Shown here: positions 1-9,396 of the stretch, in pieces | Numbering within the stretch: the stretch's first letter is position 1 | Layout: each line of letters opens with the position of its first letter | Source of the DNA: Micropruina sonneratiae | GTDB lineage: Bacteria > Actinomycetota > Actinomycetes > Propionibacteriales > Propionibacteriaceae | NCBI RefSeq assembly: GCF_025972045.1 | Contig: NZ_JAPDHX010000002.1 | Coordinates: 372,001 to 436,000, forward strand | Length of the DNA stretch: 64,000 nt | Reading direction: 5' to 3' | Made by a program: the position numbers and the translations under genes | Notes under the pieces: generated by a model | The model's database searches: none | Seen by the model: only the letters and a program-made list of their open reading frames with translations | What the model was told of the DNA's origin: nothing

Positions 1-663
1 TTCCCGGTGCCGGGCCGCGACGTCGGCGATCAACGCGGCCCGGCGCTCCGCCGCCGGCAGCGCGAACTCCTCGACGAGACCCGCGGTCTTGCCGGCGCCG
101 GCGGCGCTCAGGCCGTCGACCACGCCGCGGACGTCGGCCGGCGTCCGGTTCTGGCTCAGCTTCGCCTTGCCCTCGATCCGGGTCACCTCCAGTTGCAGCC
201 CGACGATCGCCCGCAACTGCCCCGCCCGGTAGGCGGGCGGCATGTCGTCCGGCCCGACCGTGGTCTCATGCGCCGCCATCAGCCGTTCGGCGGCCATCGT
301 CGTCCAGGCCAGGTCGTCGTGCACCACCAGCCGGCCGTAGAGCTGAACGGTCACGTAGTCCCAGGTCGGCACGTACTTGCCCGACTCGGCGGCGCTCGGG
401 TACCACAGCGACGACACGTAGTCGGTGGCCGGGGTGATCAGGAACAGCGACTCCCCGATCGCTTCGCTGCGCCACTGCTCGTTCGGACGCGCCACGTGCA
501 GCAGCAGGCTGCCGTGCTGGCCCAGGTCGGGGTCGTAGACGTACGGCAGGTGGGTGGCCAGCAGGCCGGCGCTGGTCTGCGTGATCAGGTCGCCCACTCC
601 CGGGGCGGCCAGGATGCGTTGCTGAAGCTCGGGCGGCATGGCGAAGTGCCGGGGCGTGTACAT
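1..663 (-). CDS. PaiB-family FMN-binding regulator, C-terminus cut by window edge
   Basis: Likely an FMN-binding negative transcriptional regulator of the PaiB family, which has a flavin-reductase-like split barrel. From ATG at 663, 221 codons run to the window edge without a stop. That is close to the usual family length, so only the extreme C-terminus should be missing. Family blocks seen are MYTPRHFAM (1-9), ATHLPYVYD (36-44), HVARPNEQW (56-64), VSSLWYP (83-89), VPTWDYVTVQLYG (98-110) and IEGKAKLSQNR (163-173). A G-rich ribosome site (GGGGG) lies before the ATG. It starts 8 bases after the aroB stop on the same strand and may be the last gene of the aro transcript. The family name is well supported by motifs; the target genes are unknown. 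Confidence 0.85.
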   Translation of the reverse strand, partial: MYTPRHFAMPPELQQRILAAPGVGDLITQTSAGLLATHLPYVYDPDLGQHGSLLLHVARPNEQWRSEAIGESLFLITPATDYVSSLWYPSAAESGKYVPTWDYVTVQLYGRLVVHDDLAWTTMAAERLMAAHETTVGPDDMPPAYRAGQLRAIVGLQLEVTRIEGKAKLSQNRTPADVRGVVDGLSAAGAGKTAGLVEEFALPAAERRAALIADVAARHRE

Positions 664-671
664 CGCGCCCC

Positions 672-1751
672 CTACGCCAGCGACTCGAACGCGTTGCGCA
701 GCACGCCCTCGTCCGGGTTGTCGAGGATCGCGCCGTGCCCCAGCTCCTCCAGGATGACGAACCGCAGCCCGTCGCCGCGGGTCTTCTTGTCGAGGTTCAT
801 CGCTTCGCGCAGTTGCGGCCAGGCCTTGGCCGGGTAGCTGGTCGGCAGCTTGAGTGCGGCCAGGATGCGGCGGTGCCGCTCTGCGGTGTCGTCGTCGAGC
901 CTGCCCAGCCGCCGGCTCAGCTCGGCGACGAACGTCATGCCGACACTGATCGCCTCACCGTGCCGCCAGCGGAAGCCCTCGTGTCGTTCGATGGCGTGGC
1001 CCAGCGTGTGGCCGTAGTTCAGCAGTTCTCGGCCGACGTCGCGCCCCACCGAGGTGCGCTCGCGCAGGTCCGCGCCGACCACTGCGGCCTTCACCGAGAT
1101 GGCCCGCTTGACCAACGCGCAGATCTCGTCGCCGCCCGGGTCGAGCGCCCTGGCCGGGTCGTCCTCGATGATGCTGAGGATGGCCGGGTCCGCGATGAAG
1201 CCGGCCTTGACCACTTCGGCCATCCCTGAACGCATCTCACGCTCGGGCAGGCTCTCCAGCAGGGCCAGGTCGCACAGCACGGTGTACGGCTCGTAGAACG
1301 AGCCGACCAGGTTCTTCCCGGCAGCCAGGTTGATGCCCGTCTTGCCGCCGACGGCGGCGTCCACCATGCCGAGCACGGTGGTCGGCACCGACACGTAGCG
1401 GACGCCGCGCAGCCACGTGGCCGCCACGAATCCCGCCAGATCGGTGGTGGCGCCCCCACCCAGGCCGACGATGGCGTCCGAACGGGTGAAACCGGCGCCG
1501 GCCAGAGCATCCCAGCAGGCCTGCAGGGTGGCGCCCGTCTTGGCCTGCTCGGCGTTCGGCACCTCGATCAGCAGCAGTTCGCACTCGCACGAGGCGCCGA
1601 GCCTCGCCGCCTGGTCACGCAGCAGCGGTGGATGGATGACCGCCACCCGACGCTGGTCGGCGAGGTACTGCGGGAGAAACTCCAGGGCTCCGTGGCCGAC
1701 CACCACCTGGTACGGGCTCTCGGCGGTCACGTCGATGGTCGAGATCCTCAC
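672..1751 (-). CDS. aroB: 3-dehydroquinate synthase
   Basis: Converts DAHP to 3-dehydroquinate, the second shikimate-pathway step, in the cytoplasm using NAD and a divalent metal. The 359-residue product has GLGGGATTD (96-104) and VDAAVGGKTGIN (130-141) for nucleotide and substrate binding, MAEVVK (177-182) and NYGHTLGHAIE (245-255) carrying metal ligands. The chosen start is GTG at 1751, which shares GTGA with the aroK stop. The reading frame stays open upstream, but that stretch lies inside aroK and has no family sequence. It is the fourth gene of an aroE-aroC-aroK-aroB run, so translation is probably coupled to aroK. Confidence 0.97.
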   Translation of the reverse strand: MRISTIDVTAESPYQVVVGHGALEFLPQYLADQRRVAVIHPPLLRDQAARLGASCECELLLIEVPNAEQAKTGATLQACWDALAGAGFTRSDAIVGLGGGATTDLAGFVAATWLRGVRYVSVPTTVLGMVDAAVGGKTGINLAAGKNLVGSFYEPYTVLCDLALLESLPEREMRSGMAEVVKAGFIADPAILSIIEDDPARALDPGGDEICALVKRAISVKAAVVGADLRERTSVGRDVGRELLNYGHTLGHAIERHEGFRWRHGEAISVGMTFVAELSRRLGRLDDDTAERHRRILAALKLPTSYPAKAWPQLREAMNLDKKTRGDGLRFVILEELGHGAILDNPDEGVLRNAFESLA

Positions 1752-2260
1752 CGGTCCACCCCTTCCCACTGCGCCACGATCTGCTCCACGACCCCCCGGA
1801 CGCCCGACCGATCGGTGTCGACGGTGATCGTGGCCAGATTTTCGTACACCGGCGTCCGCTCCGCCAGCAATTTGATCAGCGTCGCCCGCAGGTTGCCCAG
1901 CAGCAACGGCCTGGCCTGGTTCAGCCCCACCCGGCGACTGGCCTGGGTGACCGACACCTGCAGCCACACGGTGAACACGCCGGCCACCGCCTCGGCGATC
2001 CCCGGGGTCATCACCGCGCCGCCGCCCAACGACACGACGCCTGGCTCGCTCAGCGCGGCCAGGGTGGCGACCCGCTCCAACTCGCGGAAGTGCGCCTCGC
2101 CGGAGTCGGCGAAGATCTCCCGGACCAGCTTGCCCTGCTCGGCCTCGATGCGGGCGTCCACGTCGACGAACGGCAGTTCGAGCCGCGCGGCGAGTTGGCG
2201 TCCGACGCTGGTCTTGCCCGCGCCCGGCGCCCCGATCAGCGCGATGGTGGCCCCTGTCAC
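1748..2260 (-). CDS. aroK: Shikimate kinase
   Basis: Phosphorylates shikimate at the 3-hydroxyl with ATP. The 170-residue protein is normal for the family. It has a P-loop GAPGAGKTS (10-18), the shikimate-binding VDVDARIE segment (32-39), a SLGGGAV turn near residue 80, and a lid region with RPLLL. The GTG start at 2260 overlaps the aroC stop by four bases (GTGA), and its own stop overlaps the aroB start the same way. Three successive pathway enzymes are thus translationally coupled. The open frame extends further upstream inside aroC, but that part is not homologous to kinases. Confidence 0.96.
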   Translation of the reverse strand: MTGATIALIGAPGAGKTSVGRQLAARLELPFVDVDARIEAEQGKLVREIFADSGEAHFRELERVATLAALSEPGVVSLGGGAVMTPGIAEAVAGVFTVWLQVSVTQASRRVGLNQARPLLLGNLRATLIKLLAERTPVYENLATITVDTDRSGVRGVVEQIVAQWEGVDR

Positions 2261-3444
2261 CTCAGTCCCCGCTCGGCGAGTCGTGCCGAGTACGACGCCA
2301 GGTTTCGGGCCGTCTCGGCGACCGAGTCGCCGCCGAACTTCTCCAGCACTGCCTCGGCCAGCACCAGGGCCACCATCGCCTCGGCCACCACCCCGGCCGC
2401 CGGTACCGCGCACACGTCGGAGCGCTGGTGGTGGGCCACGGCCGCCTCACCGGTGCTGACGTCGACAGTGCGCAGCGCCCGCGGAATGGTGGCGATCGGC
2501 TTCATCGCCGCCTTGACCCGCAACGGCTCGCCGTTGCTCATCCCGCCCTCGGTGCCCCCCGAACGGTTGGCCAGCCGGGACACGCCGCCCTCGACCGGCG
2601 CGATCTCGTCGTGGGCCAGGCTGCCGCGGCTGCGGGCGAGTTCGAAGCCGTCGCCCACCTCGACGCCCTTGATCGCCTGGATGCCCATCAGCGCGCCGGC
2701 CAGCCGGGCGTCCAGTCGCCGGTCGCCCTGGCTGTGCGAGCCGAGTCCGGCCGGCACCCCGTGCGCGACCACCTCGACCACTCCGCCGAGGGTGTCACCC
2801 TCCTTCTGGCAGGCGGCGATCTCGGCCTGCATGGCGGCGCTGGCGTCGGCGTCGAGGCAGCGCACCGGGTCGGCATCGATCGCGTCACGGTCGTCGAAGC
2901 CGGGGACGCGCCCGCCCAGCGACCGGACCGAGCCGAGCTCGACCACGTGGCTCACCACGGTGATGCCGCAGGCCTGCTGCAGGAAGTTGGAGGCCACCCG
3001 GCCCAGCGCGACGCGGGCGGCGGTCTCGCGGGCCGAGGCTCGCTCGAGGATCGGCCGGGCCTCGTCCCAGTCGTACTTCTGCATGCCGGCCAGGTCGGCG
3101 TGACCAGGCCTGGGCCTGGTCAGCGGGGCGTTGCGGGCCTGCGAATCGAGCAGGGCGGCGTCCACCTCGTCGGGGGCCATCACCGACTCCCACTTGGGCC
3201 ACTCGGTGTTGCCGATCATGATCGCGATCGGCGAGCCGAGCGTCTCGCCGTGCCGGACGCCGGCCAGCAGGGTCACCTCGTCGGCCTCGAACTTCATCCG
3301 GGCACCCCGACCGGCGCCCAGCCGTCGCCGCGCCAACGCCTCGGCGATGTGACCGGTGCCGACCCGAACGTGGGCGGGGATCCCTTCGATGGTGGCCACC
3401 AGGGCGCGCCCATGGGACTCCCCGGCAGTCAGGTAGCGCAGCAT
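2257..3444 (-). CDS. aroC: Chorismate synthase
   Basis: Makes chorismate from EPSP using reduced FMN; this is the last common aromatic-pathway step. The 395-residue protein begins [15 protein letters not shown], the canonical N-terminal signature with the active-site GESHG. The later SHSQGDRR and [16 protein letters not shown] stretches (about 315-330) are the other family signatures. Length matches other actinobacterial enzymes. It lies 13 bases downstream of the aroE stop and overlaps aroK by four bases. Confidence 0.97.
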   Translation of the reverse strand: MLRYLTAGESHGRALVATIEGIPAHVRVGTGHIAEALARRRLGAGRGARMKFEADEVTLLAGVRHGETLGSPIAIMIGNTEWPKWESVMAPDEVDAALLDSQARNAPLTRPRPGHADLAGMQKYDWDEARPILERASARETAARVALGRVASNFLQQACGITVVSHVVELGSVRSLGGRVPGFDDRDAIDADPVRCLDADASAAMQAEIAACQKEGDTLGGVVEVVAHGVPAGLGSHSQGDRRLDARLAGALMGIQAIKGVEVGDGFELARSRGSLAHDEIAPVEGGVSRLANRSGGTEGGMSNGEPLRVKAAMKPIATIPRALRTVDVSTGEAAVAHHQRSDVCAVPAAGVVAEAMVALVLAEAVLEKFGGDSVAETARNLASYSARLAERGLR

Positions 3445-3457
3445 GATTGCGAGTCTG

Positions 3458-4285
3458 TCACGACGCGTCGCGCGCGTTGAGCTCTTCCCGCACGGCAGAC
3501 AGCAGCACCCCGGCCGGCACGTCGTGCCCCGTCATCAGCCGCACCTGGTGACGCGCCTGGTGCACCAGCAGGTCGAGCCCGTTCACGACGGTCAGCCCGG
3601 CGGACGCCGCGCGGGCGGCCAGCGGGGTCGGCCACGGGTCGTAGATGACGTCGCACACGGCCCGCAGCGCCGGGCACAGCTCGATGTCGAGCACGTCGAG
3701 GCGTCCCTCCAGCGCGGCCGAGGGCACGGTGGAGACCAACAGTTCGGACGCGGGGTCGAGCGGGGCACCCAGGCTGCGCGGCTGCACCTCGACCGGCAGG
3801 CGCTGCTCGGCCCAGTCGTGCAGGGCGCGGACCCGGCCGACGTCGCGTCCCTGAACCTCCACCAGTCCGGCGCCGAACCGCACGGCCGCCACCAGCGCCG
3901 AGCGGGCGGTGGCGCCGTTGCCGATGATAGTCGCCACCCTGACCCGCTCGACCCCGGCCGAGGCCAAGGCATCGATCAGGCCGGGGATGTCGGTGTTGTG
4001 GACGTGCGGTTCATCGCCCAGCACGACGGTGTTCGCCGCCCCGGTGAGCAGGACGTCGTCGTCGGGGACGCCGGCGCCGGCGGCGACCTCCTTCAGCGGC
4101 ATGGTCACGCTCAGCCCCCGCCAGGAATCGTCCAGGCCGGCGACGAAGCCCGCGAACCGGTCGGGTTGCAACTCGACCCGGTCGTAGTTCCAGTCCAGGC
4201 CGAGGTGGGCGTAGGCGGCGCGGTGGATGACCGGGGACAGCGAGTGGTCGATCGGCGAGCCCAGCACCGCGGCGCGTGGGTTCAT
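3458..4285 (-). CDS. aroE: Shikimate dehydrogenase
   Basis: Reduces 3-dehydroshikimate to shikimate, usually with NADPH. In the 275-residue product the shikimate-binding SPIDHSLSP (10-18) opens the N-terminal domain, MPLKE (about 82-86) carries the catalytic lysine, and GNGATARSA is the nucleotide-binding loop of the second domain. It starts at ATG 4285 and is followed by aroC after 13 bases. A 34-base gap separates it from mltG, so mltG and the aro genes are probably co-transcribed. AroE-like paralogues with other substrates exist, but the operon position supports the biosynthetic enzyme. Confidence 0.93.
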   Translation of the reverse strand: MNPRAAVLGSPIDHSLSPVIHRAAYAHLGLDWNYDRVELQPDRFAGFVAGLDDSWRGLSVTMPLKEVAAGAGVPDDDVLLTGAANTVVLGDEPHVHNTDIPGLIDALASAGVERVRVATIIGNGATARSALVAAVRFGAGLVEVQGRDVGRVRALHDWAEQRLPVEVQPRSLGAPLDPASELLVSTVPSAALEGRLDVLDIELCPALRAVCDVIYDPWPTPLAARAASAGLTVVNGLDLLVHQARHQVRLMTGHDVPAGVLLSAVREELNARDAS

Positions 4286-4319
4286 CGCGCTGGAACCAGG
4301 TGCCGATACGGTGACGGCC

Positions 4320-5471
4320 TCACGAGCACTTCTTCTTGTTCTCCTCGCTCTGCAGGCACCAGGAATGCAGCTGCTCGAGCGCCTTCTGATGGTCCTCGTA
4401 GGTCTCGGAGAAGACCGTCTCGCCGGTGTCCAGGTTGACCGGGACGAAGTACAACCACTTGCCCTCCTCGGGGTTCACCGCGGCGTCCAGCGCCTTGCGG
4501 GCCGGCGCCGTGATGGGTCCGGGCGGGAGGCCCTTGTGCTTGTAGGTGTTGTAGGGCGAGTCGCTCGCCCGCTCCTTGTCGGTGGTCCAGATGGTGCCGG
4601 TCTTCTTCACCGCGTAGGCGACGGTGGCGTCCGACTGCAGGCGCATGCCCTCTTCGAGGCGGTTGTAGAACACCCGTGCGACCTTGGCCCGGTCCTCGTC
4701 GCGGAACACCTCACGCTCGATGATGCTGGCCACGATCAGCACCTCGTACGGCTTGTAGCCCAACGCGTCGGCCCGCTCTTCGAAGGCCAGGTCGCTGAGC
4801 GTCTTGTTGAACTGGGCGATCGGCAGTTCGAGCACGTTCACCGCGTTCGGCTTCAACGGCAGGTTGTAGGTGTCGGGGAAGATGAAGCCCTCGTTGCTCT
4901 TGCCGATCCAGCTCGGCAGGTCGAACTGACTGCGCTTCTTGAGCGCCTTCTGGAAGCTCTTCACCGAGACGTTCGTCGCCTTCGCCAGCGTGCTGAGCAC
5001 CTGTGACAGCCGCAGCCCCTCGGGGATCTGGAACTGGTTCTTGATCTGGTTCGCCGGATCCAGCAGCATCTCCAGCGCGGTCTTGGCCGGAATCTGGGTG
5101 CGCAGCTTGTACAGGCCGTACTGGATCTTCTTGGCACCCTCGGGGTCGGCTGCGGCGGCCTTGGTGAAGGCGTCCGCGGTCTTGATCACGTCGGAGGCGA
5201 GCAGGATGTCGGCGATCTTGCTGGCCGTCGAGCCCTGCGGGATCTCGACCACCACGTCGGCCGCGCCCTCGGCGTCGATGTAGTCGTCGGTGGTGCGGTA
5301 GGCCAGCCAGGCGTCGTGCACCTTGCCGTAAACGAACCAGCCGCCGCCGACCAGGACGGCCAGCGACAGCAGCACCGCGACGGCGCCGCGCACCCGGTAC
5401 CAGACCTCCTTGGGCAGCCAACGGCCGGTCTCCGGATCCCGCAACTCGCGGAACAGCTTGGGCATGATCAC
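4320..5471 (-). CDS. mltG: Endolytic transglycosylase MltG (YceG-like)
   Basis: Membrane-anchored lytic transglycosylase that cuts nascent peptidoglycan strands. The 383-residue protein has a short cytoplasmic N-terminus, one membrane segment at about 31-49 (VAVLLSLAVLVGGGWFVYG) and then the extracytoplasmic YceG domain. IVASIIEREVF (about 245-255) carries the catalytic glutamate, and the C-terminal half has SPYNTYKHKGLPPGPI, typical of the family. It sits 10 bases after ruvX in the conserved alaS-ruvX-mltG-aro order. Start ATG at 5471. Confidence 0.95.
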   Translation of the reverse strand: MIMPKLFRELRDPETGRWLPKEVWYRVRGAVAVLLSLAVLVGGGWFVYGKVHDAWLAYRTTDDYIDAEGAADVVVEIPQGSTASKIADILLASDVIKTADAFTKAAAADPEGAKKIQYGLYKLRTQIPAKTALEMLLDPANQIKNQFQIPEGLRLSQVLSTLAKATNVSVKSFQKALKKRSQFDLPSWIGKSNEGFIFPDTYNLPLKPNAVNVLELPIAQFNKTLSDLAFEERADALGYKPYEVLIVASIIEREVFRDEDRAKVARVFYNRLEEGMRLQSDATVAYAVKKTGTIWTTDKERASDSPYNTYKHKGLPPGPITAPARKALDAAVNPEEGKWLYFVPVNLDTGETVFSETYEDHQKALEQLHSWCLQSEENKKKCS

Positions 5472-5481
5472 AGTCCTTCGG

Positions 5482-5976
5482 TCATCGGGCCGGTTCTCCG
5501 GGCGCCGCCCCGGTGGCCTTCTCCACGGCGAGCGCCTGCTCCAAGATTGCCACGGCGGCCGCCTGGTCGATGACGGCGCGCTGGCGGCGTGTGTTACGGC
5601 CGGCGCTGTGCAGCCGCCGGGACGCCTCGACGGTGGTCAGTCGTTCGTCGCTGAAGCGCCAGCCGACGCCGGGGTGGGACGACACCAGCGGAGCCAGCTG
5701 GGCCCGCACCTGCTCGGCCGCCAGCGCTTCGCCCCCGGCGAGGGTGCGCGGCAACCCGACGATCACCTCGATCGGGTCGTATTCGGCCAGCAGCTGGGGC
5801 AGCCGGTGGGACGCCTGCGGCGTCGGGACGGTCTCGACCGGGTAGGCCAGGGTGCCGTCCGGGTCGCAGGCGGCGACCCCGACCCTGGCCCTGCCCCAGT
5901 CGAGGGCCAGCCGGACGCCGCGGCGAAAGCCGCCGCCGGCGCCGGGCAGCCCGTCCTGAGCCGACCCGCCGGTCAA
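5482..5976 (-). CDS. ruvX: RuvX/YqgF Holliday junction resolvase-like protein
   Basis: RNase H-fold protein of the YqgF family, annotated as a putative Holliday junction resolvase and also linked to 16S rRNA 5' processing. RLALDWGRARVGVA (about 22-35) carries the first acidic residue. IVGLPRTLAGGE and the C-terminal DQAAAVAILEQAL (about 137-149) carry the other conserved positions. The likely start is TTG at 5976, overlapping the alaS stop as TTGA; no ATG or GTG lies between it and the conserved core. This gives 164 residues. Position directly after alaS is conserved in many bacteria. Confidence 0.9.
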   Translation of the reverse strand: MTGGSAQDGLPGAGGGFRRGVRLALDWGRARVGVAACDPDGTLAYPVETVPTPQASHRLPQLLAEYDPIEVIVGLPRTLAGGEALAAEQVRAQLAPLVSSHPGVGWRFSDERLTTVEASRRLHSAGRNTRRQRAVIDQAAAVAILEQALAVEKATGAAPGEPAR

Positions 5977-8630
5977 AGGGCGGCCACCGCCTCGCGGACC
6001 GCGGCCAGCGCCTGGGCGATTGCCGGCCCGCCCTGCTTGCCGCCGCCCTGGGCGAAGTCGTCGCGGCCGCCGCCTCGTCCACCCAGCTGCGCCGCGCCGA
6101 CACCGACCAGCGCGCCGGCCCGGGCACCGAGCGCCCGGGACGCCTCGTTGGTCGCCACCGCGATCAGCGGCTTGTCGTCGGTGCCGCCGACCAGGGCGAC
6201 CACCGACGCCTCGGCGCCGAGCGCCGAGCGGACGTCGATCGCCACCTGCCGCAGGTCTCCCCCGCCGACGCCGGGCACTTGCTCGGCGACCAGCCGGACC
6301 CGTCCGGCGTCGACCGCCTTGCCGGCCAGCGCGGACGCCCCCGCCAGCAACTCCCTGGACCGGTACGCGTCGATGGTCTTCTCGGCCGCCTTCAACTGAG
6401 CGAGCAGCTTCTCGACGCGGTCGGTGAGCTGATCGGGCTGGGTCTTGAGCGTGTCGGACAGGGTCGCCACCAGGGCCCGCTCGGCCGCGAAGCGCTGGAA
6501 GGCGTCCGCGCTGACCAGCGCCTCGACCCGGCGGATGCCGGAGCCGACGGACTGCTCGCCGATCAGGTTGACCAGGCCGATCTGTGACGTGCGGGCAACA
6601 TGGGTGCCGCCGCACAGCTCGCGCGACCACGGCCCGGCCAGTTCGACCATCCGCACCACGTTGCCGTACTTCTCGCCGAACATCGCCTGCGCGCCGAGCG
6701 CCTTGGCCTCGTCCAGCGGCAGTTCGCGGTCGGTGACCTCGAAGTCGTCGCGGATGGCGGCGTTGACGATGCCCTCCAGCTCGCTGCGCATGGCGGGCGA
6801 CAGCGCTTGGCTCGCGTTGAAGTCGAACCGCAGGTAGCCGGGCTTGTTGTACGAACCCGCCTGGTGCGTGCCGTGCCCGAGCAGTTGCCGCAGGCCGGCG
6901 TTGACGATGTGGGTGGAGGTGTGCGCCTGGCAGGCCGCGAACCGGGCCGGGGCGTCCACCTGGGCCAGCACCGGCGTCCCCACCGACAGCTCGCCCTCGT
7001 TGACCAGCACCTTGTGCACGACCAGCCCCTGGATGGGCCGCTGCACGTCGATCACGTCCAGCTCCAGGCCGGTTCCGGTCAGCACGCCGTGGTCGGCGTC
7101 CTGGCCGCCCGCCTCGGCGTAGAACGGCGTCTCGTCGAGCACCACCTCGACCACGTCGCCGGGCCGGGCCGACTGCACCAGTCGGCCGTCGGCGACGATG
7201 CCGCGCACCTTCGACTCGACGCTCAAGTCGTTGAAGCCCAGGAACGGGGTCTCTCCCCGCGCACGCAGGCTGCGGTAGGCCTCGGTGTTGACCGCGCCGC
7301 CCTTCTTGGCCCGGGCGTCCGCCTTGGCCCGGTCCTTCTGCTGCTGCATCAGGGTGCGGAAAGTGTCCGAATCGACCTCGAGGCCGGCCTCGGAGGCCAT
7401 CTCGAGAGTCAGGTCGATCGGGAAGCCGTAGGTGTCGTGCAGCTGGAACGCCTTGTCGCCGCCCAGCACGCCGGCGTGGCCCTGCTTGGCTTCGGACGCC
7501 GCCAGGTCGAAGATCCGGGTGCCCGCCTCGAGGGTGCGGCGGAACGCCTCTTCTTCGCCGAAGGCGACCTGGGAGACCCGCTGCCACTCACTGCCGACCT
7601 CGGGGTAGGACGCCTCCATCAGCGACTTCGACAGCGGCAACAGCTCGGGCAGCACCGGGTCGTGGACGCCGAGCAGCCGCATCGACCGGATCGAGCGGCG
7701 CAGCAGCCGGCGCAGCACATAGCCGCGCGCCTCGTTGCCGGGGGTCACCCCGTCGGTCATCAGCATCAGGGCCGAGCGGACGTGGTCTCCGACCACCCGC
7801 AACCGGACGTCGGATTCATGGTCGGCGCCGTAGCGGGTGCCGGCCAGCTCGGCCGCGGCGGTGATCACCGGGAAGATCTCGTCGATCTCGTACATGTTCG
7901 CGACGCCCTGCAGCAGGTACGCGGTGCGCTCCAGGCCCATGCCGGTGTCGATGTTCTTGCTGGGCAGCGGTCCGAGCACGTCGAAGTCGTCCTTGGCACG
8001 GACCGCGGACAGTTCCTCGGTCTGGAAGACCAGGTTCCAGATCTCCAGGAAGCGGTCCTCGTCGACGATCGGGCCACCGTCGGGCCCGAACTCCGGCCCC
8101 CGGTCGATGTAGATCTCACTGCACGGACCGCCCGGGCCGGGAACGCCCATGTGCCAGTAGTTGTCCTTCAGCCCGCGGCGCTGGATGCGTTCGTCGGGGA
8201 CGCCGACACCGCGCCACAGCGCCGCGGCCTCGTCGTCGTCGAGGTAGACCGTGACCCACACCTTCTCGGGGTCGAAGCCGTAGTTGCCGTCCTCGACGCT
8301 GCCGGTGACCAGCTCCCAGGCGTACTCGATGGCACCGGCCTTGAAGTAGTCGCCGAAGGAGAAGTTTCCGTTCATCTGGAAGAAGGTGCCATGCCGGGTG
8401 GTCTTGCCCACCTCCTCGATGTCGAGGGTGCGGACGCACTTCTGGACGCTCACCGCCCGGGCGAACGGGGCGTCCTCGGCGCCGGTGAAGTACGGCTTGA
8501 AGGGCACCATGCCGGCGTTGACGAACAGCAGGGTGGGGTCGTTGTAGACCAGGGACGCCGACGGCACCTCGGTGTGGCCGTTGCGCACGAAGAAGTCGAG
8601 GTAGCGACGCCGGATCTCGGCGGTTTTCAT
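5973..8630 (-). CDS. alaS: Alanyl-tRNA synthetase
   Basis: Class II synthetase that charges tRNA-Ala and clears Ser/Gly-tRNA-Ala. The 885-residue length is typical. The N-terminal catalytic domain starts MKTAEIRRRYLDFF and contains SLVYNDPTLLFVNAGMVPFK. The editing domain has HTSTHIVNAGLR (zinc-type HxxxH) and later CGGTHV. The C-terminal part ends in a glycine-rich GGRGGGRDDFAQGGG stretch. Start is ATG at 8630. It is the upstream member of the alaS-ruvX pair, and 46 bases separate it from the preceding small gene. Confidence 0.98.
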   Translation of the reverse strand: MKTAEIRRRYLDFFVRNGHTEVPSASLVYNDPTLLFVNAGMVPFKPYFTGAEDAPFARAVSVQKCVRTLDIEEVGKTTRHGTFFQMNGNFSFGDYFKAGAIEYAWELVTGSVEDGNYGFDPEKVWVTVYLDDDEAAALWRGVGVPDERIQRRGLKDNYWHMGVPGPGGPCSEIYIDRGPEFGPDGGPIVDEDRFLEIWNLVFQTEELSAVRAKDDFDVLGPLPSKNIDTGMGLERTAYLLQGVANMYEIDEIFPVITAAAELAGTRYGADHESDVRLRVVGDHVRSALMLMTDGVTPGNEARGYVLRRLLRRSIRSMRLLGVHDPVLPELLPLSKSLMEASYPEVGSEWQRVSQVAFGEEEAFRRTLEAGTRIFDLAASEAKQGHAGVLGGDKAFQLHDTYGFPIDLTLEMASEAGLEVDSDTFRTLMQQQKDRAKADARAKKGGAVNTEAYRSLRARGETPFLGFNDLSVESKVRGIVADGRLVQSARPGDVVEVVLDETPFYAEAGGQDADHGVLTGTGLELDVIDVQRPIQGLVVHKVLVNEGELSVGTPVLAQVDAPARFAACQAHTSTHIVNAGLRQLLGHGTHQAGSYNKPGYLRFDFNASQALSPAMRSELEGIVNAAIRDDFEVTDRELPLDEAKALGAQAMFGEKYGNVVRMVELAGPWSRELCGGTHVARTSQIGLVNLIGEQSVGSGIRRVEALVSADAFQRFAAERALVATLSDTLKTQPDQLTDRVEKLLAQLKAAEKTIDAYRSRELLAGASALAGKAVDAGRVRLVAEQVPGVGGGDLRQVAIDVRSALGAEASVVALVGGTDDKPLIAVATNEASRALGARAGALVGVGAAQLGGRGGGRDDFAQGGGKQGGPAIAQALAAVREAVAAL

Positions 8631-8676
8631 GGTTGAGTCCGATCGGATGTGCCGGCGGTTGGCGTCGGCGGGTTGG

Positions 8677-8937
8677 TCAGGTGCGAGGGGCCTCCTGGTC
8701 GGGGAGGGTTTCCCCGACCAGGCCGAGAGCCTCGCGCAGTTCGTGCTCGCGCTCGTCCATCGAACTGCTGAACGTCTGGACGAAGTCCTCGACCCAGCCG
8801 CGCGCGCTGGCGGCGGTCTTCTCGACCTGCTCGGTGACGCTCTTGGGCGTGAATCGCCGGTAGTACTCGCGGCCCTTGATCACCAGCACGGCGGTGACCC
8901 CGACGCCGACCGCGAACCACAGCAGCCGGCGTCCCAT
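8677..8937 (-). CDS. Small membrane-anchored protein, DUF6167-like
   Basis: 86 residues with one N-terminal membrane segment (LLWFAVGVGVTAVLVIK, about 5-21). A basic, probably cytoplasmic region follows (GREYYRRFTPKSVTEQVEKT), then an acidic helical tail. It resembles the actinobacterial DUF6167 family found beside alaS, but the identification is from memory of the family's context and appearance. The ATG at 8937 shares one base with the TAA stop of the DUF948 gene (TAATG), so the two are coupled. Function unknown; a role at the cell envelope is only a guess. Confidence 0.7.
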   Translation of the reverse strand: MGRRLLWFAVGVGVTAVLVIKGREYYRRFTPKSVTEQVEKTAASARGWVEDFVQTFSSSMDEREHELREALGLVGETLPDQEAPRT

Positions 8938-9317
8938 TACTTCGCGACCTTCCGCTTGCCCTTGATGGCCTGCCGGACGCCGTGGGTGAACGCGGCGGTC
9001 TTGACCAGCGGGCCGCCGAGCGTCGCCGAGAACAGCGTGGTCAGTTGCGCGGCGTTCTCGCTCACCACCACCGCCTGGCGGCTGACCTTGGAGACGTCCT
9101 CGGTGACCAGGCTGAGCTTGCCGAGCTCGTCGTTGGTGGCGGTCACGGTGCTCTTCAGCTCGTGCAGGATCGGCACCGACGAATGCCCGAGGTCGCGCAC
9201 GGTCAGCCGGAGTTCCTCGAGCACCCGGCCCAGCTTGAGCAGCGGGACGGCGCAGAAGGCGACCAGTGCGACGGCGGCGATGGCCGCGATCAGGCCGGCG
9301 ATCTCTCCAACGGACAT
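8937..9317 (-). CDS. DUF948 membrane-anchored coiled-coil protein
   Basis: 126 residues. An N-terminal membrane segment (IAGLIAAIAAVALVAFCAVPLL, about 6-27) is followed by a heptad-like stretch with LGRVLEELRLTVRDLG and a basic C-terminus (KGKRKVAK). This is the layout of DUF948 proteins, which resemble the chemotaxis-receptor-like YtxG group. It is co-transcribed with the next small membrane protein (TAATG junction) and lies upstream of alaS. The conserved neighbourhood suggests the two act together, but no molecular role can be assigned from sequence. Confidence 0.8.
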   Translation of the reverse strand: MSVGEIAGLIAAIAAVALVAFCAVPLLKLGRVLEELRLTVRDLGHSSVPILHELKSTVTATNDELGKLSLVTEDVSKVSRQAVVVSENAAQLTTLFSATLGGPLVKTAAFTHGVRQAIKGKRKVAK

Positions 9318-9396
9318 GCGGGTTCCTCACGTGCTGACAGTGTCTGATGCAGCCTAACGCACCCGCTGCGGCCGTTTCCCACCCTGGCGGGCGGTG

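Noticed and set aside
5976-7587. 701-residue open frame running through ruvX into alaS
   Set aside because: Only the last 164 residues match RuvX; the rest is the antisense-frame shadow of alaS on the same strand.
6600-8636. 678-residue plus-strand open frame opposite alaS
   Set aside because: Antisense shadow without domains; the minus strand encodes full AlaS.
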